Assembly: GCA_018902385.1 (NCBI GenBank)
Contig: JABSSW010000015.1
Location: forward strand, 713,919-777,918
Direction of reading: 5' to 3'
Length of the DNA: 64,000 nucleotides
Origin: Physcia stellaris
Taxonomy: Eukaryota; Ascomycota; Lecanoromycetes; Caliciales; Physciaceae
Shown: piece after piece, positions 9,971 through 22,676 of the stretch
Position numbering within the stretch: position 1 is the first letter of the stretch
Layout of the letters: the number at the start of each line of letters is the position of its first letter
Program-made: the position numbers and the translations under genes
Notes under the pieces: generated by a model
The model's database searches: none
The model's input: the letters and a program-made list of their open reading frames with translations, nothing else
Told to the model about the DNA's origin: nothing

Positions 9971-12633
9971 CTACACCAATGAGATATGGCCAGTTCTTGG
10001 GCTTCTCCTGGCTAGCCCTGCGAGAATAATACCAAGAAACGTGTCGCCTACGCCGTTAACGCTTACGACGTCGCCCTCGGCTAATACTTCTGCAGGGGGG
10101 AACCAGCGCATATAGATGCCGCCCACACAATTATCTCCACCAGCCGAACGACTGAGGATGTAAGACGCGGAATCTCTGCATGTCAAACGTACATCATTCT
10201 TTTCAAGCAGCTGGGTCATGAGCACGCCTTGACTTCCCAACTTTGTAAGGATTGTTGGGATGAAGGGCAGCAGTTGTATGCTCTGTTGAGGCACTCCTTC
10301 ATCCACAAGTACGGTACTCGTCATAGAGACTAATCTGTCTCGGGACCCGGAGCTCGACATACCCATTGCGTCTATTATCCGCCACCAATCCTCGCCCTCG
10401 AAAAGACCAGCTTCCGCCGCGGCGCTGTGCATCGAGGCCAATTCTATCGCATTGGGTGTTGCTAATGACACCAGGTTATCTGGGACCGTAGCAAAGTCTC
10501 CGAGGGTCGTGGACATTGGTTGAAACAGACGTTTGCATTTCGCAACAGACACGGGCTCGAATGCGATTTTTGAACCCAATGACTTGCCCTCAGACATCCA
10601 TTTACGGAGTGCCTCAGAAGTCCAATTTGAGTCGACAGCAAGCCATTTAGGCCTTACAAGATTCAGCTGAGGTTTCCATATCTTGTCAAAATCTCTTGAT
10701 GCGACTTCCTGGATTTTCATATCTGCCATGCCAAGAACTAGATTCTTTCTTGCGTCGTTGACAGTGACGTACTGGCCAGTTCGTGCTCCGTCACTGATCT
10801 GATGGACACCTGCCACTTGCATGCCTCGTTGGTTTAGCATCTCTAAAGCCGCTAGGCCTGCTGCATCTCCAGCTACTGCAGCGCAAAGCCGGACTGGAGT
10901 GCCACTGTAATGCACTGCTGTGGCGATGTTTTGGGCTACTCCACCTAAACTCTGTGTAATCACTGCTGGATTCGAAGTTGCAAGTTCTGGTGCCTGGCTT
11001 TCAGGCGAGCGACATAGAGGCGTATAATCACAAGCTAAATCTACGGCTATTGAGCCTGCAGAGATCACATCTGCTGAGGCTTCGAACCGAGAGCTGCTTA
11101 CAAATGGAGCGAGCACGGTCTTTCTACTGGAAAGCGATGCCTTCGCCTCTGAAACTCCCAATGCTCCTGGTGTAGAGAACATTGCATTTCGGCTGATAGA
11201 ACCCAGCTCAGTGATTCCTCCATGGCTACTCCTGTTTAGTGCCTTCAGCTACTGTATATACCTCTGTGGCCTACCATACCTTTGCACACTTTTCTCGATT
11301 TTTTGGTACTCGATAGCTAGCCTGGTTCCCCGGATCACATTTGCTTCGATCAAAGCTTTGTTAGCTGGTATGGAATCTCCGTCAGTAAGGTCGCGAATCC
11401 GGTTTAGGATGAAAGGCGTGTTAGCATGCCCTGATATACCAAGTTTCTCCGCGTCAAAGATCGCTTCAGAAATGACCTTATCGATTCGATGCTTATCAAT
11501 TGAATGATATGTGGGTATGGGATTTGCGAAAAATATTGACGGTCTAATGCCTAAACATCTTCTTGCGTCTTTTTTATATGTACACAGTGTCAGCTAACAC
11601 TCGGCATAATTTCGAGCTTACGTGAAAGGAGTGCTACGGCACTCTCTATATGACATCGAACAGGCAAATTTTTGTAGGAAGCCGTTGGGATATCGCGAAG
11701 AATTACGAAGGGGTGGGACCTAGGTGTTACTCACACATCATAGCTGCGCCTTCCGCCTCGTCTTGAACGACCATTGGACTCGGTACTCCACTATCCCTTG
11801 TCCAGAAAGCCGGAAAATCAACATTACCCTCTCGTCCATCGGCAAACGTCGCTACCGCGACGCCTTGGGTTTCGAGGAATTCGAGCGTTCTTGGAATATC
11901 GAGGAAGCTTTTGCAACCGCTGCTGACGACAGTAACAGGTGTTCGCTCAAGCTCTATCAGATCAGCGCTGATATCCATGGAGTTTTCTGCTCCTCGGTGT
12001 ACACCTCCGAGACCACCCGTTGCAAAGATTCTTATACCAGCACTGTGAGCCAGCACCATCGTACCCGCAACCGTAGTCCCACCATTCAGCCTTTTCCCAC
12101 TTAAACCCTGGTTTCAACACTCAGGATACGGTTCTACGGTTAAAAACGCGGAAGATCCTCACCAAGCCACAAACATGAGCCAAATCCCGAGTTGAGACTT
12201 TCTTAGTTTCTGGTTTGCCTGCAGAACTTGCAAGCTCAATAAGCTCGTCGTTTTCGAAGCCTATGCGTGCAATGCCATTGAGGACCCCAATAGTGGCTGG
12301 AATCCCGCCATTCAGGCGAACAATGGATTCCAAATGAGAAGCAAGTTCTACATTTGCCGGGAAGGGAAAACCTAAGGTTTAGATCAGCTACTTTTGCACT
12401 CTATTGCATTCGTCCAATGTACCGTGAGTGTATATCGCAGTTTCAAGAGCCACAACTGGTGGCGAGTTGGCATTGTGACCCTCGATTGCCTCACGAACCT
12501 CCTCCGAGACCTTCACGAACTGATCGTTACTGTTTTTCGTGCTCAAACGGTTATGTCTTATAGTAAGAAAGGGGGACCTCCATTTCTGGAGGGGAAATTT
12601 CAACCATCTACCTGTTTGGTGACATAATGGCAT
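9971..12633 (-). CDS. Bifunctional pseudouridine-5'-phosphate glycosidase / PfkB-family kinase
   Basis: Fusion of the two steps of pseudouridine breakdown: the kinase half would make pseudouridine 5'-phosphate and the glycosidase half cleaves it to uracil and ribose 5-phosphate. Five exons: 12423-12633, 12163-12371, 11735-12107, 11280-11550 and 9971-11192, all phases matching, 761 residues. The N-terminal half shows the indigoidine synthase A-like/PsuG pattern: VALETAIYTHGFPFPANVEL, LNGGIPATIGVLNG, KVSTRDLAHV, LNGGTTVAGTMVLAHSAG and FATGGLGGVHRG, then FFANPIP. The C-terminal half (from about residue 370) is PfkB-like: SAGSIAVDLA, GGVAQNIATA and a late NGVGDTFLGIILAG, the usual GAGD site here being GVGD. 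The N-terminus is basic and might target mitochondria. Start is the only ATG upstream in frame. Confidence 0.9.
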
Positions 12634-12921
12634 GTTGATAGCTTCATGACAAGTCGAGGCAATGTATGTCCATTAAATGTCCATCGCATTGAATTGCGAG
12701 AAGTCTCAAACCAAAGACTGCCTAATAAATTGGTGAACCTCGAACAACCCACGATGTCCATGTTGTGCATCGGGATTATCGACTTGTAACGTTACACCGC
12801 TAGCGGAATATCTTACAACGCTAGTTCTGTTTGAACCTTCCCTAAGGCCACCTCAAGCTCGTTCTGAAGCACTGCTTTCAACTCCTTGTCACCAATCGCG
12901 CAACCTGCGCACCTCCACAGC

Positions 12922-14541
12922 ATGAGATCGCTATATTATCTGGCGGCCTGTTTCTCGGTCCTTTCATCCTCAAACGCCGACGATTCAAACCTCAGGAAGC
13001 CACTATTCTCACATCAGATCCTCCCAGATAGTTTTAAACCACCGGAAGTCTTTAAACATGTCAACTTAGTACGAAACATTAACCTCGAGAAAAGCTATGT
13101 TCGCGAAACAATCAACGTGCTCGTGGAAAACACCGACTCAAGTCCACAGAGCGAGTATTATTTGCCATTCGATGCCGAAACCATTGGCCATGTCGGTGGT
13201 TTCGAGGCCAGAGACAAGAAAGAACCGTCGAAGGCCCCTTTTCCAGCTGAAGTAGTCGAATATGATCCTTTCAGGTGGGCAGCAGCGATCTCAGCTTATT
13301 CCTGCCACCGTCTTGACATTAGTTGACATTGCTAACTCCTGGACAGCCCAACACAGTTTTTCCGCATTACCTTTCCTGGACCCCTTCAACCATCCTCCCA
13401 AGTCACTCTCTCAATAACCTACCACATTCTGTCCTCCCTAGTCCCTCTTCCAGCCCTAATTGAGCAGAACGACAAGCAATATCTAAAACACACCTTCTCG
13501 ACTTACTCCCCTTCCTGCTACCCCACTTTAAAACAAAAAACCAAAGTCAAGTTTCCCACCGTTGACATTCCAGACTACACCTCCTCCCCAGATCGCCAAG
13601 GCTCAACATTCACCTACGGCCCCTATGAAAACATCCCCGCAGGCGCGTCGCAAGATGCCAGCGCCCGCTACGAATTCACTAAACCCCTCATCTACGCCTC
13701 TCTTCTCGAGCGAGATATCGAAATTAGCCACTGGGGCGGCAATCTCGCTACCGAAGAACGGTACTGGCTCACGAACAAAGGCGCAAACCTCAAAAGCCAG
13801 TTCTCGCGCGTGCACTGGGCAGCCTCTAATAACCAGTACTACAGCGCGCCCACGAGTGCGATGAAGTCACTAAATGTCCCGCTCAAGATCGGAAGTCTGG
13901 ACCCCTATTTCACGGATGATATTGGGAACGTGAGTACGAGTCGGTACAGGAGTAATGCCAAGGAAGCGAATCTGGAGCTCAAGCCACGGTATCCCGTGTT
14001 CGGGGGGTGGAAGTATAGTTTTCGGATTGGGTGGAATGGGAGCTTGAAAAACTTTCTGAGGAAGCTGAAGACTGGGGAGGGGTATGTGCTAAAAGTGCCG
14101 TTCCTGGAGGGACCGAGGATGGGTGAGGGCGTATCGTATGAGAAGGTGGAAGTGAGGGTAATTTTGCCCGAGGGCGCAACCAACGTTAAGTTCGAGACTG
14201 CAGTGCCGTTGGTGGCAGAGGAGATAACGTCGCACAAAACATTTATGGATACGTTGGGGCGGACGACGTTGAAGCTGACGGCTATGAATGTGATCGACGG
14301 GTCGAGGGATCAGGATCTGATTGTAAGTTCGAAATGTACCTCTTACTGATTTTGGGCTTCCATCGTTCTACATTCTCGTCATCTGGCTCTAGCATGGATC
14401 TAACCTTGTTTTTAGGTGACATACGACTACCCCTTTAGCGCTGCTTTCCGAAAACCCGTCACTATTTTCGCTGGTGTAGCGAGTGTTTTTACAACGGCGT
14501 GGGTGATTGGGAGGATAGACGTCAGCATTGGAAAACCCTAG
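12922..14541 (+). CDS. OST1: Oligosaccharyltransferase subunit alpha (ribophorin I, OST1)
   Basis: Non-catalytic subunit of the ER oligosaccharyltransferase that transfers the lipid-linked glycan to Asn. Exons 12922-13274, 13347-14322 and 14416-14541 (introns 72 and 93 nt) give 484 residues. The product has a signal peptide (MRSLYYLAACFSVLSSSNA), a large luminal ribophorin I domain (HVNLVRNINLEKSYVRETIN; TFTYGPYENIPAG; YASLLERDIEISHWGGNLA; ERYWLTNKGA) and one C-terminal membrane segment (VTIFAGVASVFTTAWVIG, about residues 455-472) with a short cytosolic tail ending GKP. I chose the ATG at 12922 because the signal peptide begins there; an in-frame ATG at 12886 would add 12 residues. The start is 288 bp from that of the divergent glycosidase/kinase gene. 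Confidence 0.94.
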
Positions 14542-14961
14542 TAATATGGACTACGGAGTATAAGTTGATGATTTGGCCAATGTCGCTCGAAAGGTCTGTG
14601 TATTGTACACTATCTGTAACATGGAAAGCAGCTCATCCAGCACTGTACAAAGGCAGACATTTCATGATCGGTCTGCCCAAGCAAACCAGTTCCGAAATCA
14701 GGCAGTCGTTCATGGGTTTCGCCTCTTTGTGCTGTTCGAACATCGTGCACATGCTCTGCCGTTTGAGATTGTATTCATCGAGTGTATCGACATGCTTTTA
14801 TTGTGGTTCATGCCGGTGAACGCTATTTAAAGAAACGATGCAAGTAGCACTTGCTTGTCGATGGTTGCCGATCACTACCATGTCCACGGTTTTCGACCCT
14901 ACCTACATGTAGATAATAGCCTAACCATAAGTACAGCCTTCTCCTACTTTGTCCGGTTTCC
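14542..14961. other. Convergent intergenic region
   Basis: About 420 bp between the OST1 and VTC4 stops. Short open frames only; no recognisable gene, repeat or RNA. Confidence 0.4.
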
Positions 14962-17681
14962 TCAAAAAGACTTCTTTCCTCCTGACCCAAGGACCAACCC
15001 GAAGTTGATCACCACGCTGACCAGTAAGCCCGCACAGAGCAAGCTTGGCCCAATCGCGTCGTGATACCTCACCGCTGTCCTCTTCCTAATCATCCGGACT
15101 CTCCACAGATAAAGCCCTGCGCTGTACAGCAGCACCGCAAAAGCCACTATCGTGAATGCCCAGGCGCTATAGAAGCTCACGTTGTCGCCAAAATTCAGCA
15201 AGGCAGCGGAAATGGTGCCCAGGTAGATGCCGAACTCGAGCCATGAGAGGAAAGTGCGCTCGGCTGCGAAGTACACTTTTGGCTCCACGCGGACGGGAAC
15301 GTGGATACGTTTCCCCTTGGGTGCTTTAAAACGCTTGGCTTCCACGTTGCCGCCGAGGACATTGTCTTTGGTATTGGGTGGGATCGCAGTGGGACGAGGT
15401 ACAGGGGCGATGGTCCTGAGGCTGCGCCAGAGGTAGTCGCGAGCAGTGATAAAGTGATGTTCCACGACTCTCCGTGGCCAGAACCACGATCTCTTACGGT
15501 TAGCATCTTGCTCAGAATGGTCCTCGTCGTCAGAATCGTAGAGTGGGTAATCATTTGTGTTTGTTATCGGCGCATTGGCTATACGCTCTTCAATGTCGAG
15601 TGCATTGGCTGTAGTCGGATGCTCATCCATGCCACGTGCCATGTCATACTCTTCCATAGCATCACGAGCCTGGCGGAGGCGTTGAATGTTGGGGTCGCTT
15701 TCCGCGTCTGTATTATCAATTGGTCTATGATTGTTCGCGGAAGGACCATAGTCGTCTCCCTCCTTGACCTCCTCGTCTTCATCATCGGAATCATCCTCAA
15801 GTAGGTCGTCGCTCGTGCTGTAGCTCGCTGTCTGGCCCGGACGCTGAATGCCAAACCCGCGCGTGATGGGTTTGCGAATATCGACATCCATTTGTGGCAT
15901 CCAGAAAGGGAGAAGATTAATCCTATCAGGAAAGAGTGTTGCGGTCCCGTGAATGAATTTGCTGAATTTAGGAACGGCCTCCACGAGATGGCTGCTGATT
16001 AATTCTCGTACCCATGTTGGAGGCTCATTCCCTTCTGTAGTCTGCAACTTCACCTCAAGCACAGCGTAAGGGAAGCGTTCAACGTCCTCGGGGCGTAATT
16101 GAGAGAATGGGTAATCAATCCCAATGTCCATGCGGCGCCAGTTCTTGCCCGCTCGGTCGCGGCCATCCAGATTGTCTTCGCGGGTCATCGTCAGCTCGGT
16201 GTCAAGAGATATTCGGACGCGAGCGTCTCCTGGTAATTGGAAGGCGGTGCGGTTGTAGAACGATCTTGTGACCGGCACGTATTTCCTCGTAATAACTCGG
16301 AACTGGATCTCCCTTGCCAATTGCTCAAGGTCAGCAATCTCCTGTTCGCTCTTCTTGCCATCCTTCCTCATCTTCTCGAACACACTCTCGACCGTGATTC
16401 TGCCTGCTAAAAAGTCATTGACTTTCTTTTCCTTCAACGAAAAGCGCGCCTTGACTGATTTTTCGCCTGTCCAATCCTCTCGATGCGTTTTCCTTTCGAT
16501 AAAGATGGTCTCCGTGTCCATGCCGCCGTACCACCTTAATCGTATTGCTTCTGCTCCTTCTGTCTTCTTCAACCGACCAGTGTATAGCTCCCATGTCTGA
16601 GGGTTATCGTAGTAAATCGACGAAATCGCTGAATCCTTGGCCTCAAACTCCTTGCTAGGGTTGAAAACTAGCACTGGTAGGTGCTTTGGGAAGTCAGCTT
16701 GTACATTTGGTGGTAGAGGCCATCACGGATTAGCTACCTTTAGGATAATAAGCTTCAATTCGGTAATGTTATCCGGATGTACCCAGTATTTTGTTGTCTG
16801 GCGGACAAAGTTTTGCTGTCCGCCTCCGGCGGCACTGTCACCCTTGGTCGGATTGCCTCTAGTTCGTACATCATCGTAGAGCTTCGATAATTTGACTATC
16901 ATGGCATCGTAATTGTCTTTGAAGAACGGCTTTGCCTTCAACCGTGTTGCGAATACGGGCTTTAAATGCCATTGCGTTTGTTTCTGGGTTTGTCAGCGCA
17001 ATGACTTATTATTTGCATCTCGTCGACACTCGATGTCTTACATCGTGCTTCTTGATAATTTTCTGAAAGCCAGTGTAATTGAGTCGAGTAAACTGAGCCA
17101 AGTCGTGTACATCAGCGATGATGTCGTTTATGTCATCCTCTAGCAGCTGGAAGTCTTCCTCGGTATCCTCATCAATTTCTTTTTGTGGAAGATTCCCGTT
17201 GGCAGACGGCCTGCGCTGGCCATTTTGCTCTACACGACTGATGACGTCCCCTACTTCCCTTTCCGTCGCTCTTAGCCGTCGGACAACTTCCTCTGTCTTG
17301 ACACGCTGAAAGGTGAAGACTTTGTCGAGCTCACCCTCGAGTTCGCCCACGAAAGCCTTCTCATCATCCTCGTCCCATGATTTTCCTTTGGGATGGGGAT
17401 TGTCTGGGCTTGGCTCGGATTGGTGCGGAGCCTTGAGGCGATCCTTGAGGTCGTCGTAGGCGATATAATAGTAGTAATAATCCTTGATGAGCGATGTCCG
17501 CAGCTGTTGACCAAAGCTATAACACAGGCGATTAGCCTGTGGAAAATAGCAAAGGCAGGGAAGAGGAAGTTAGATTACTGCATTGTTCCACGATTCACCA
17601 AGGACGAAGGGCAATACTGTTATGATATCCCCGCTCGCAGCAATGAACAGCGACAATCATGACACTCCACCGTCCGGACAT
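14962..17681 (-). CDS. VTC4: Vacuolar transporter chaperone 4, polyphosphate polymerase
   Basis: Catalytic subunit of the VTC complex that makes polyphosphate from ATP at the vacuole membrane. Exons 17042-17516, 16738-16983 and 14962-16683 are clear. An 11-nt first exon at 17671-17681 (ATG TCC GGA CG) fits the phase of the [20 protein letters not shown] start but is uncertain. About 817 residues. SPX domain at 1-165; catalytic tunnel from about 235 to 530 with [50 protein letters not shown] and [10 protein letters not shown], the basic residues and Glu expected of an active polymerase; [13 protein letters not shown] follows. After an acidic linker, [20 protein letters not shown] opens the three-helix membrane domain (about 722-817). 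Active-site residues favour VTC4 over VTC2/3. Confidence 0.93.
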
Positions 17682-17938
17682 GGCCCTCTCAGTGTCCCTT
17701 AAGTATACGGACCTTGAGAATAGAGGAAGAGAAAAGGTTGGGATGGGAAGGTGCAATGCTCCTTAATTGACCAATCACTGCTCTCCTCGCCTTGCACGTG
17801 CTCACTTGCTGCAACGGTATGATTTGACTGCTTCGCGTGCGTGGCATCACTTGGAAACAACAATCCCCCTCCCTCTGAGAACCCCCTTTGCGCCTCGTAC
17901 TATACATAATACATAACATCTGGCAAAGCGTGATTGGA

Positions 17939-20900
17939 TCAGACCACTCCAGTTACCCTCCTAATGCTTCGACGTGCTCCCTCACCACTGACCGAGACCT
18001 GCCCTTCTTGCTCCAGAGAGCGCAATGCGTCTGCAAACTCAACGCCTTCCACTTGAGCACTGCCTTGCTCACTGATACGCCGGAAAACCTCCGAGTACCG
18101 CGCTGCTCCGCCTTGCCTCGTCATCTCGTCCAGGAGATCCGTGATCGCCTTCTTCAGGTCTGCCTTTCTTCGTCTCTCGCTAGCACTCGTCCCTTCCGTC
18201 AGCAGGCCCATGTCAATCAGACCAGTCCGCGAGTCAGTAGCTGCTTGTTTGAGCGCAGACTTGATCAAGCGAACCGCTTCCGACACGTCGTTTGCCGTCA
18301 CCTCGTCTGCTAATCGCATCTTCGCGTGTGCCTCTGCCAAACGGATCATCGACTCCAGCTGCCGTGTGGTCGCAGTGATCCGTCGTTCCGCTGCCCGCAC
18401 GTCTTCTCCCAGCTTGCGCATCTCGATATAAGAACGCACAAGCTCATCCGACGCCGCCTGCGTGATACGTGGCTGGCATTTCGTCCGTGCGTACGAAATG
18501 TAAGACGTGAGAAATTCGACCGGCTGCCTCACGTTAGCCACCCCAAGGTCGAGAAAGCGAAAGCAAGGTGACCCACCAAGATTTCCTGCTTGCTCGCGTT
18601 CTCAGGCGTGTCCTCTAAATACATACCCACCAGATGTCGCGCCAACCTTCGATCGTTTTGCTCGTCGATCCGGTCCAAGACTAAATAGACCAAATCAAAC
18701 CGGGACAGCAAGGTAGGGGGTAAGTCTATGTTCTGTGGAACAGGCAGGTTGATGTTGTATTTGCTTCCAATCGGGTTCGCGGATGCCAAAATGCTGGTTC
18801 GGGCGTTCAAAGTAGTAATGATACCAGCTTTCGCAATAGAGACAGTTTGTTGTTCCATGACTTCGTGCAACACCGATCTTGTCGAATCAGACATCTTATC
18901 GAACTCATCGATACAGCAGACGCCACCGTCAGAGAGGACAAGGGCTCCAGACTCGAGCACTACTTGACGTGTCTCGGGGTCACGGCTTACATAGGCGGTA
19001 AGACCAACGGCCGACGACCCTTTGCCACTGGTGTAAACTCCTCGGGGCGCGATCTTGTGGACATATTGCAGGAGTTGGGATTTCGACGTAGAGGGGTCGC
19101 CGCAGAGTAAGACATTGATATCTCCCCGGTACTTTGGACTCCCGCCTTTTTCAAACGATTTGTTGGTTCCTCCAAATAGCTGTAGCAGAATGCCTTTTTT
19201 CACATCGTCCATTTCATACACGCTTGGTGCTAGAGATCTTGAGAGAAGCTCATACACGTCTCCTCTTGCTGCTGTGCTTTTAATCTTTTGTTCTTCTTCT
19301 TCGGTGACTTTCCTTGTCTGTTGTACGTCGCCGGCCACTTGCTCAGAAAGCTCTTGTTCGATGGTTGACACATCAATACCGAGTCTCTTCTTATCAACTT
19401 TCTGGATGTGTAGGACGTCAATGTATGTCTTGAACAAGGCTTTGATTGTCCGCTGTCTAGGGTTGATCCGGACTGGATTGCTTCGAAAGATACCTGTTAC
19501 TTCAATTCGATCACCCGCTTTGCACACGTCAACAAGCTCTTCGTATGCGCAAAGTGAGACGGAATGCGGTGTCTGTCCATCAGGTACATTATCAGGCGTT
19601 TCCTGGAGTTTGATTATTTGCTTATCTGCAAATTCACATCGATTGTGCACAATCTGCATTGAATTTTGAGACTGACAGGCTTGTCGAGGACACCGTGTGG
19701 GCTCTGCGATCTTGCCCCTATCGAGCGTTACGTTGACTGCGTGGTTGCATACTTGACAGCGGAAGAATGCAGTTTTCATGTCCGGTATGACTGGCGTCGT
19801 TCGAATAACGAGACCTTTGATGCTGACCATCTTATCCATATCTTATCATCTGTTAGTAAAGAACGTATCAAGCTCATGCAGTTTGCGCAACTACATACCA
19901 TTAGGATTCAGCTCTCTCATATTGACGGATGTTTCCAAACCGAAGGGTTTAACTTTGTACACCTTGGTCTCTGCTTCCATCACGAGATCCGGAATCAGCT
20001 GTGTCTGATTAACAGACCCATTTGCCTCAGAGCTAGGCATCACAGGCATGGAGCTATTGGGTCTCTGGTTTGGGTGGGCCTGCTGTTGCTCGGCACGTAA
20101 TCTATTCATCTCTTCCTCTGCTTGATCTACAATAATGTCCTTAATGGCTTGGTCCATGAGCGGAACGATTTCGTGAGGGTAAGCTTGAAGTTGATGCCAG
20201 AGCTTGACCGTTGAAGGAAATGCTTTTAAATTCCGCACGTCCAAGTTGAAGCCAGTCACTCCTAAATGACGCATCGTGGTCAACATCTCGATGTACTCTC
20301 TCTCATTTCCACCGCTTTCAGGTTGAGAGGTTTCGTCTTCCGTGGCACCGTCCGCCCACATTCTATACTTCTTTTGGTAGCCGAGCAAGAACTCTTTGAA
20401 AGTAGACATAGTGTCCTGAATAGATATGTTCGTTCCCCATATCACTCTGGTCGAAGATCCTCCGATAGCATCAGCTTCAGATGTATTGGGGTCGAGGTTT
20501 GAAAAGGTATCTGTGTCGGAATTTGGCATTCCGTCCCGCACTGGTACGCCATTCTCATCCACGAACAACCGTCGACGACGACTTGTTGAGGAGCTGAAAA
20601 CGTCGGAGTGGATGTCACTTCTCCTGGAGTTGTTAAGGGTGGACGGACCTCGCCCGTTCGACCTTGAAGACCGTATGAAGAGCCCGCTGCTACTGGTCGG
20701 CACATCTGCCTCATGCTGGACGTTTCCATTTGCGGCGCGCGTAGGGCTAGAGCTTGAGGCGTAGTGTATAGGCGACGATTCTGCGATTAAGAGTCAGAAG
20801 AGCTTGAGGGAAAGCTTGGTTGAATATTTTACCTCCAGGAGCTTGGACTCTGCCTCTAGGAGTACTCTCCGCGACGGACATTTGCCTCAAAGGGGAGCTA

Positions 20901-21148
20901 ACATCCATTTCCCCTACCCCATTATGGCCAGCGGGGTCATTGGGTCTACTGACACCGTTTAAAGCTGAAGTGCCATGGGCAGGTGATGAGTTAAAAAATA
21001 AGGGAGAGGACGATGGGATGTTATTCTGCCGAGAAGATCGGGGAGTTGCATCAGGTTCATTTGCTTGCAAGCGGTTACTGCGCGTGGATCGTGCTGGAGT
21101 CGCAGACGAAGGATTTCTTTGGGATCTTCGCGAAGCTGGAGAAGACAT
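17939..21148 (-). CDS. MCM4: DNA replication licensing factor MCM4
   Basis: Subunit of the MCM2-7 replicative helicase. Exons 20833-21148, 19899-20780, 18577-19841 and 17939-18523 splice in matching phases to 1015 residues. A long Ser/Thr/Pro-rich N-terminal tail (about 1-190) carries many SP/TP kinase sites (SSPLF, SSPAH, STPRG). Zinc site CQVCNHAV with CPRQACQSQ lies near residues 425-450. The AAA+ core has Walker A GDPSTSKSQLLQ, Walker B CCIDEFDKM and the arginine finger SRFDLVYLVLD. The last exon starts PVEFLTSYISYARTKCQPRI, as in MCM4, and ends in the winged-helix region. The ATG at 21148 is used; an earlier in-frame TTG is not a likely start. Two ACGCGT boxes lie 83-99 nt upstream of the ATG. 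Confidence 0.96.
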
Positions 21149-21230
21149 TGTTGGATAAGGTAGATAATTGACTGAGTCCGCAGACAAGTATCACTTACCT
21201 TTACTGTAGCGAGAATAGTCTTTTAGTGTG

Positions 21231-21247
21231 ACGCGTCCCAGACGCGT
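21231..21247. promoter_or_regulatory. Tandem MluI cell-cycle boxes upstream of MCM4
   Basis: ACGCGT at 21231-21236 and again at 21242-21247, 11 bp apart, about one helical turn. This is the binding core of the yeast MBF (Mbp1/Swi6) G1/S factor, which controls replication genes in budding and fission yeast. Both sites lie within the 118 bp left between the MCM4 ATG and the transposon end. Function is inferred. Confidence 0.6.
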
Positions 21248-21265
21248 TCGCGTTAGGAGCGAGTA

Positions 21266-21307
21266 CGGAGACTGACACCATTAGTCCTGCCCGCGCCCTA
21301 ACCCTAC
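21266..21307 (+). repeat. Left terminal inverted repeat
   Basis: Begins CGGAGACTGACACC and ends CCCTAACCCTAC; pairs with 24651-24692. It is GC-rich and unmutated compared with the interior. CCCTAACCCTA at 21296-21306 is a telomere-like motif. Confidence 0.88.
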
Positions 21308-22676
21308 GGGGGCATCAAATGGGGATAAATATCGCAATTTTCGCAGTACGGGTGCAAAGCATTTTCACATATCACGAATCAGATCAAATCGTTCAATTTC
21401 GATGTAATATGTGTAGCATAGAATGATTATTATTATCTGATTGAATTTAATGCAATCTGATGTTGAATTTCGTCGCTGTTTTCATGAAATTGCGTAATAT
21501 CGCAATATCGTTTTTCGAGTCTTCAATTTTTTTCATTTATTTTTATAATTTGATCGAATTTCTGCTTTTCGTCTTGTATAGATCAATTTTCTTTTTTTGA
21601 ATTGTAAAGACGTACATGATTTTTGTTTGAAATCTCAACGATTTCATCGTGTTCGTTGATTTTCACGATTTTCGTTGCTTTTTTCTGTATTCATTTTCTC
21701 TTTTTAATTCGATAAATTTTTTGATATGACGTGACATTCGCTCAATTCAATGCTGTATGCGTGTTTGAATGAATTTTTTGTATCATAAACGTTTGAAAGT
21801 CGTCGTCATATCATGTTTAGTCTTCGAAACGTCTTAATTAGATTAGCGAGTTTGATACATCGAATTCTGTTGTATCGAAACAAACTCATCTTTTTCGTCA
21901 ACTTTGCGTTTCATTCATTATCAACAAAACTCTATCATGTTCAAATCGGGCGAATTGTCGCATCAAAGAAATTTCAAAATTTCGACATCGATGAAGACTT
22001 TGCGCAAAATCAACGAAACGTTGTGAAAAAATGAAATAACTCATTGATTTTGCATTTTCGAAACATGTGAAAAAGCATCGTTTTTCATAACAAAAATGTT
22101 GAATTTATTTTTTTGACATTTTTGAACAAATGACATCAACAATGAAAAAAAAATTTTCTTTTGATAGCGAAATCAATCAATATCGTTTTTGTTTTTTCGT
22201 TTTATTTTGTCGTGATTTTTGTTTCATTTTCATTCAAATTTCTTGTCAAACAAATTATGCAAAGCAAATTTTCGAATCGCGTTATTGAATTTTCATTCGA
22301 TTTTCATTATTGATTTCAAGCGACGATTCATTTCATTAATAATTTTGTTTGTTAGTTTTCGATTTTCGACAGTCTCGTTTTTGAAAATGTGACAAAAATT
22401 TTTTTTGTCATAAATGAAACAATTTCAGAACATAAATTTCGAATAGTTTGTTGTTAATCAATACATCGAAAACGACGAATTCAAAAAACAATTGATTTTT
22501 TCAACGAAATTTAACACATGTTTTTTCATACATTTCATCAATTTTGCGTCAAATTCGTGTTTCATTTCGACGATTTGTTTTTGACGTCAATAGAAATCTT
22601 TACATAATATAAAAAGTTTACACATGATCACGTTCGTTTCATCAATTCATATGACGTTTTTTCAGTTTTCAATAAT

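Noticed and set aside
9740-9985. tRNA-like A-box matches near 9745 (plus) and 9970 (minus)
   Set aside because: No acceptor stem pairing and no B box (GGTTCGANTCC) at the right distance; the second overlaps the end of a coding sequence.
21149-21187. Longer MCM4 N-terminus starting at a TTG
   Set aside because: Non-ATG start; the ATG at 21148 begins the typical Ser-rich MCM4 tail.
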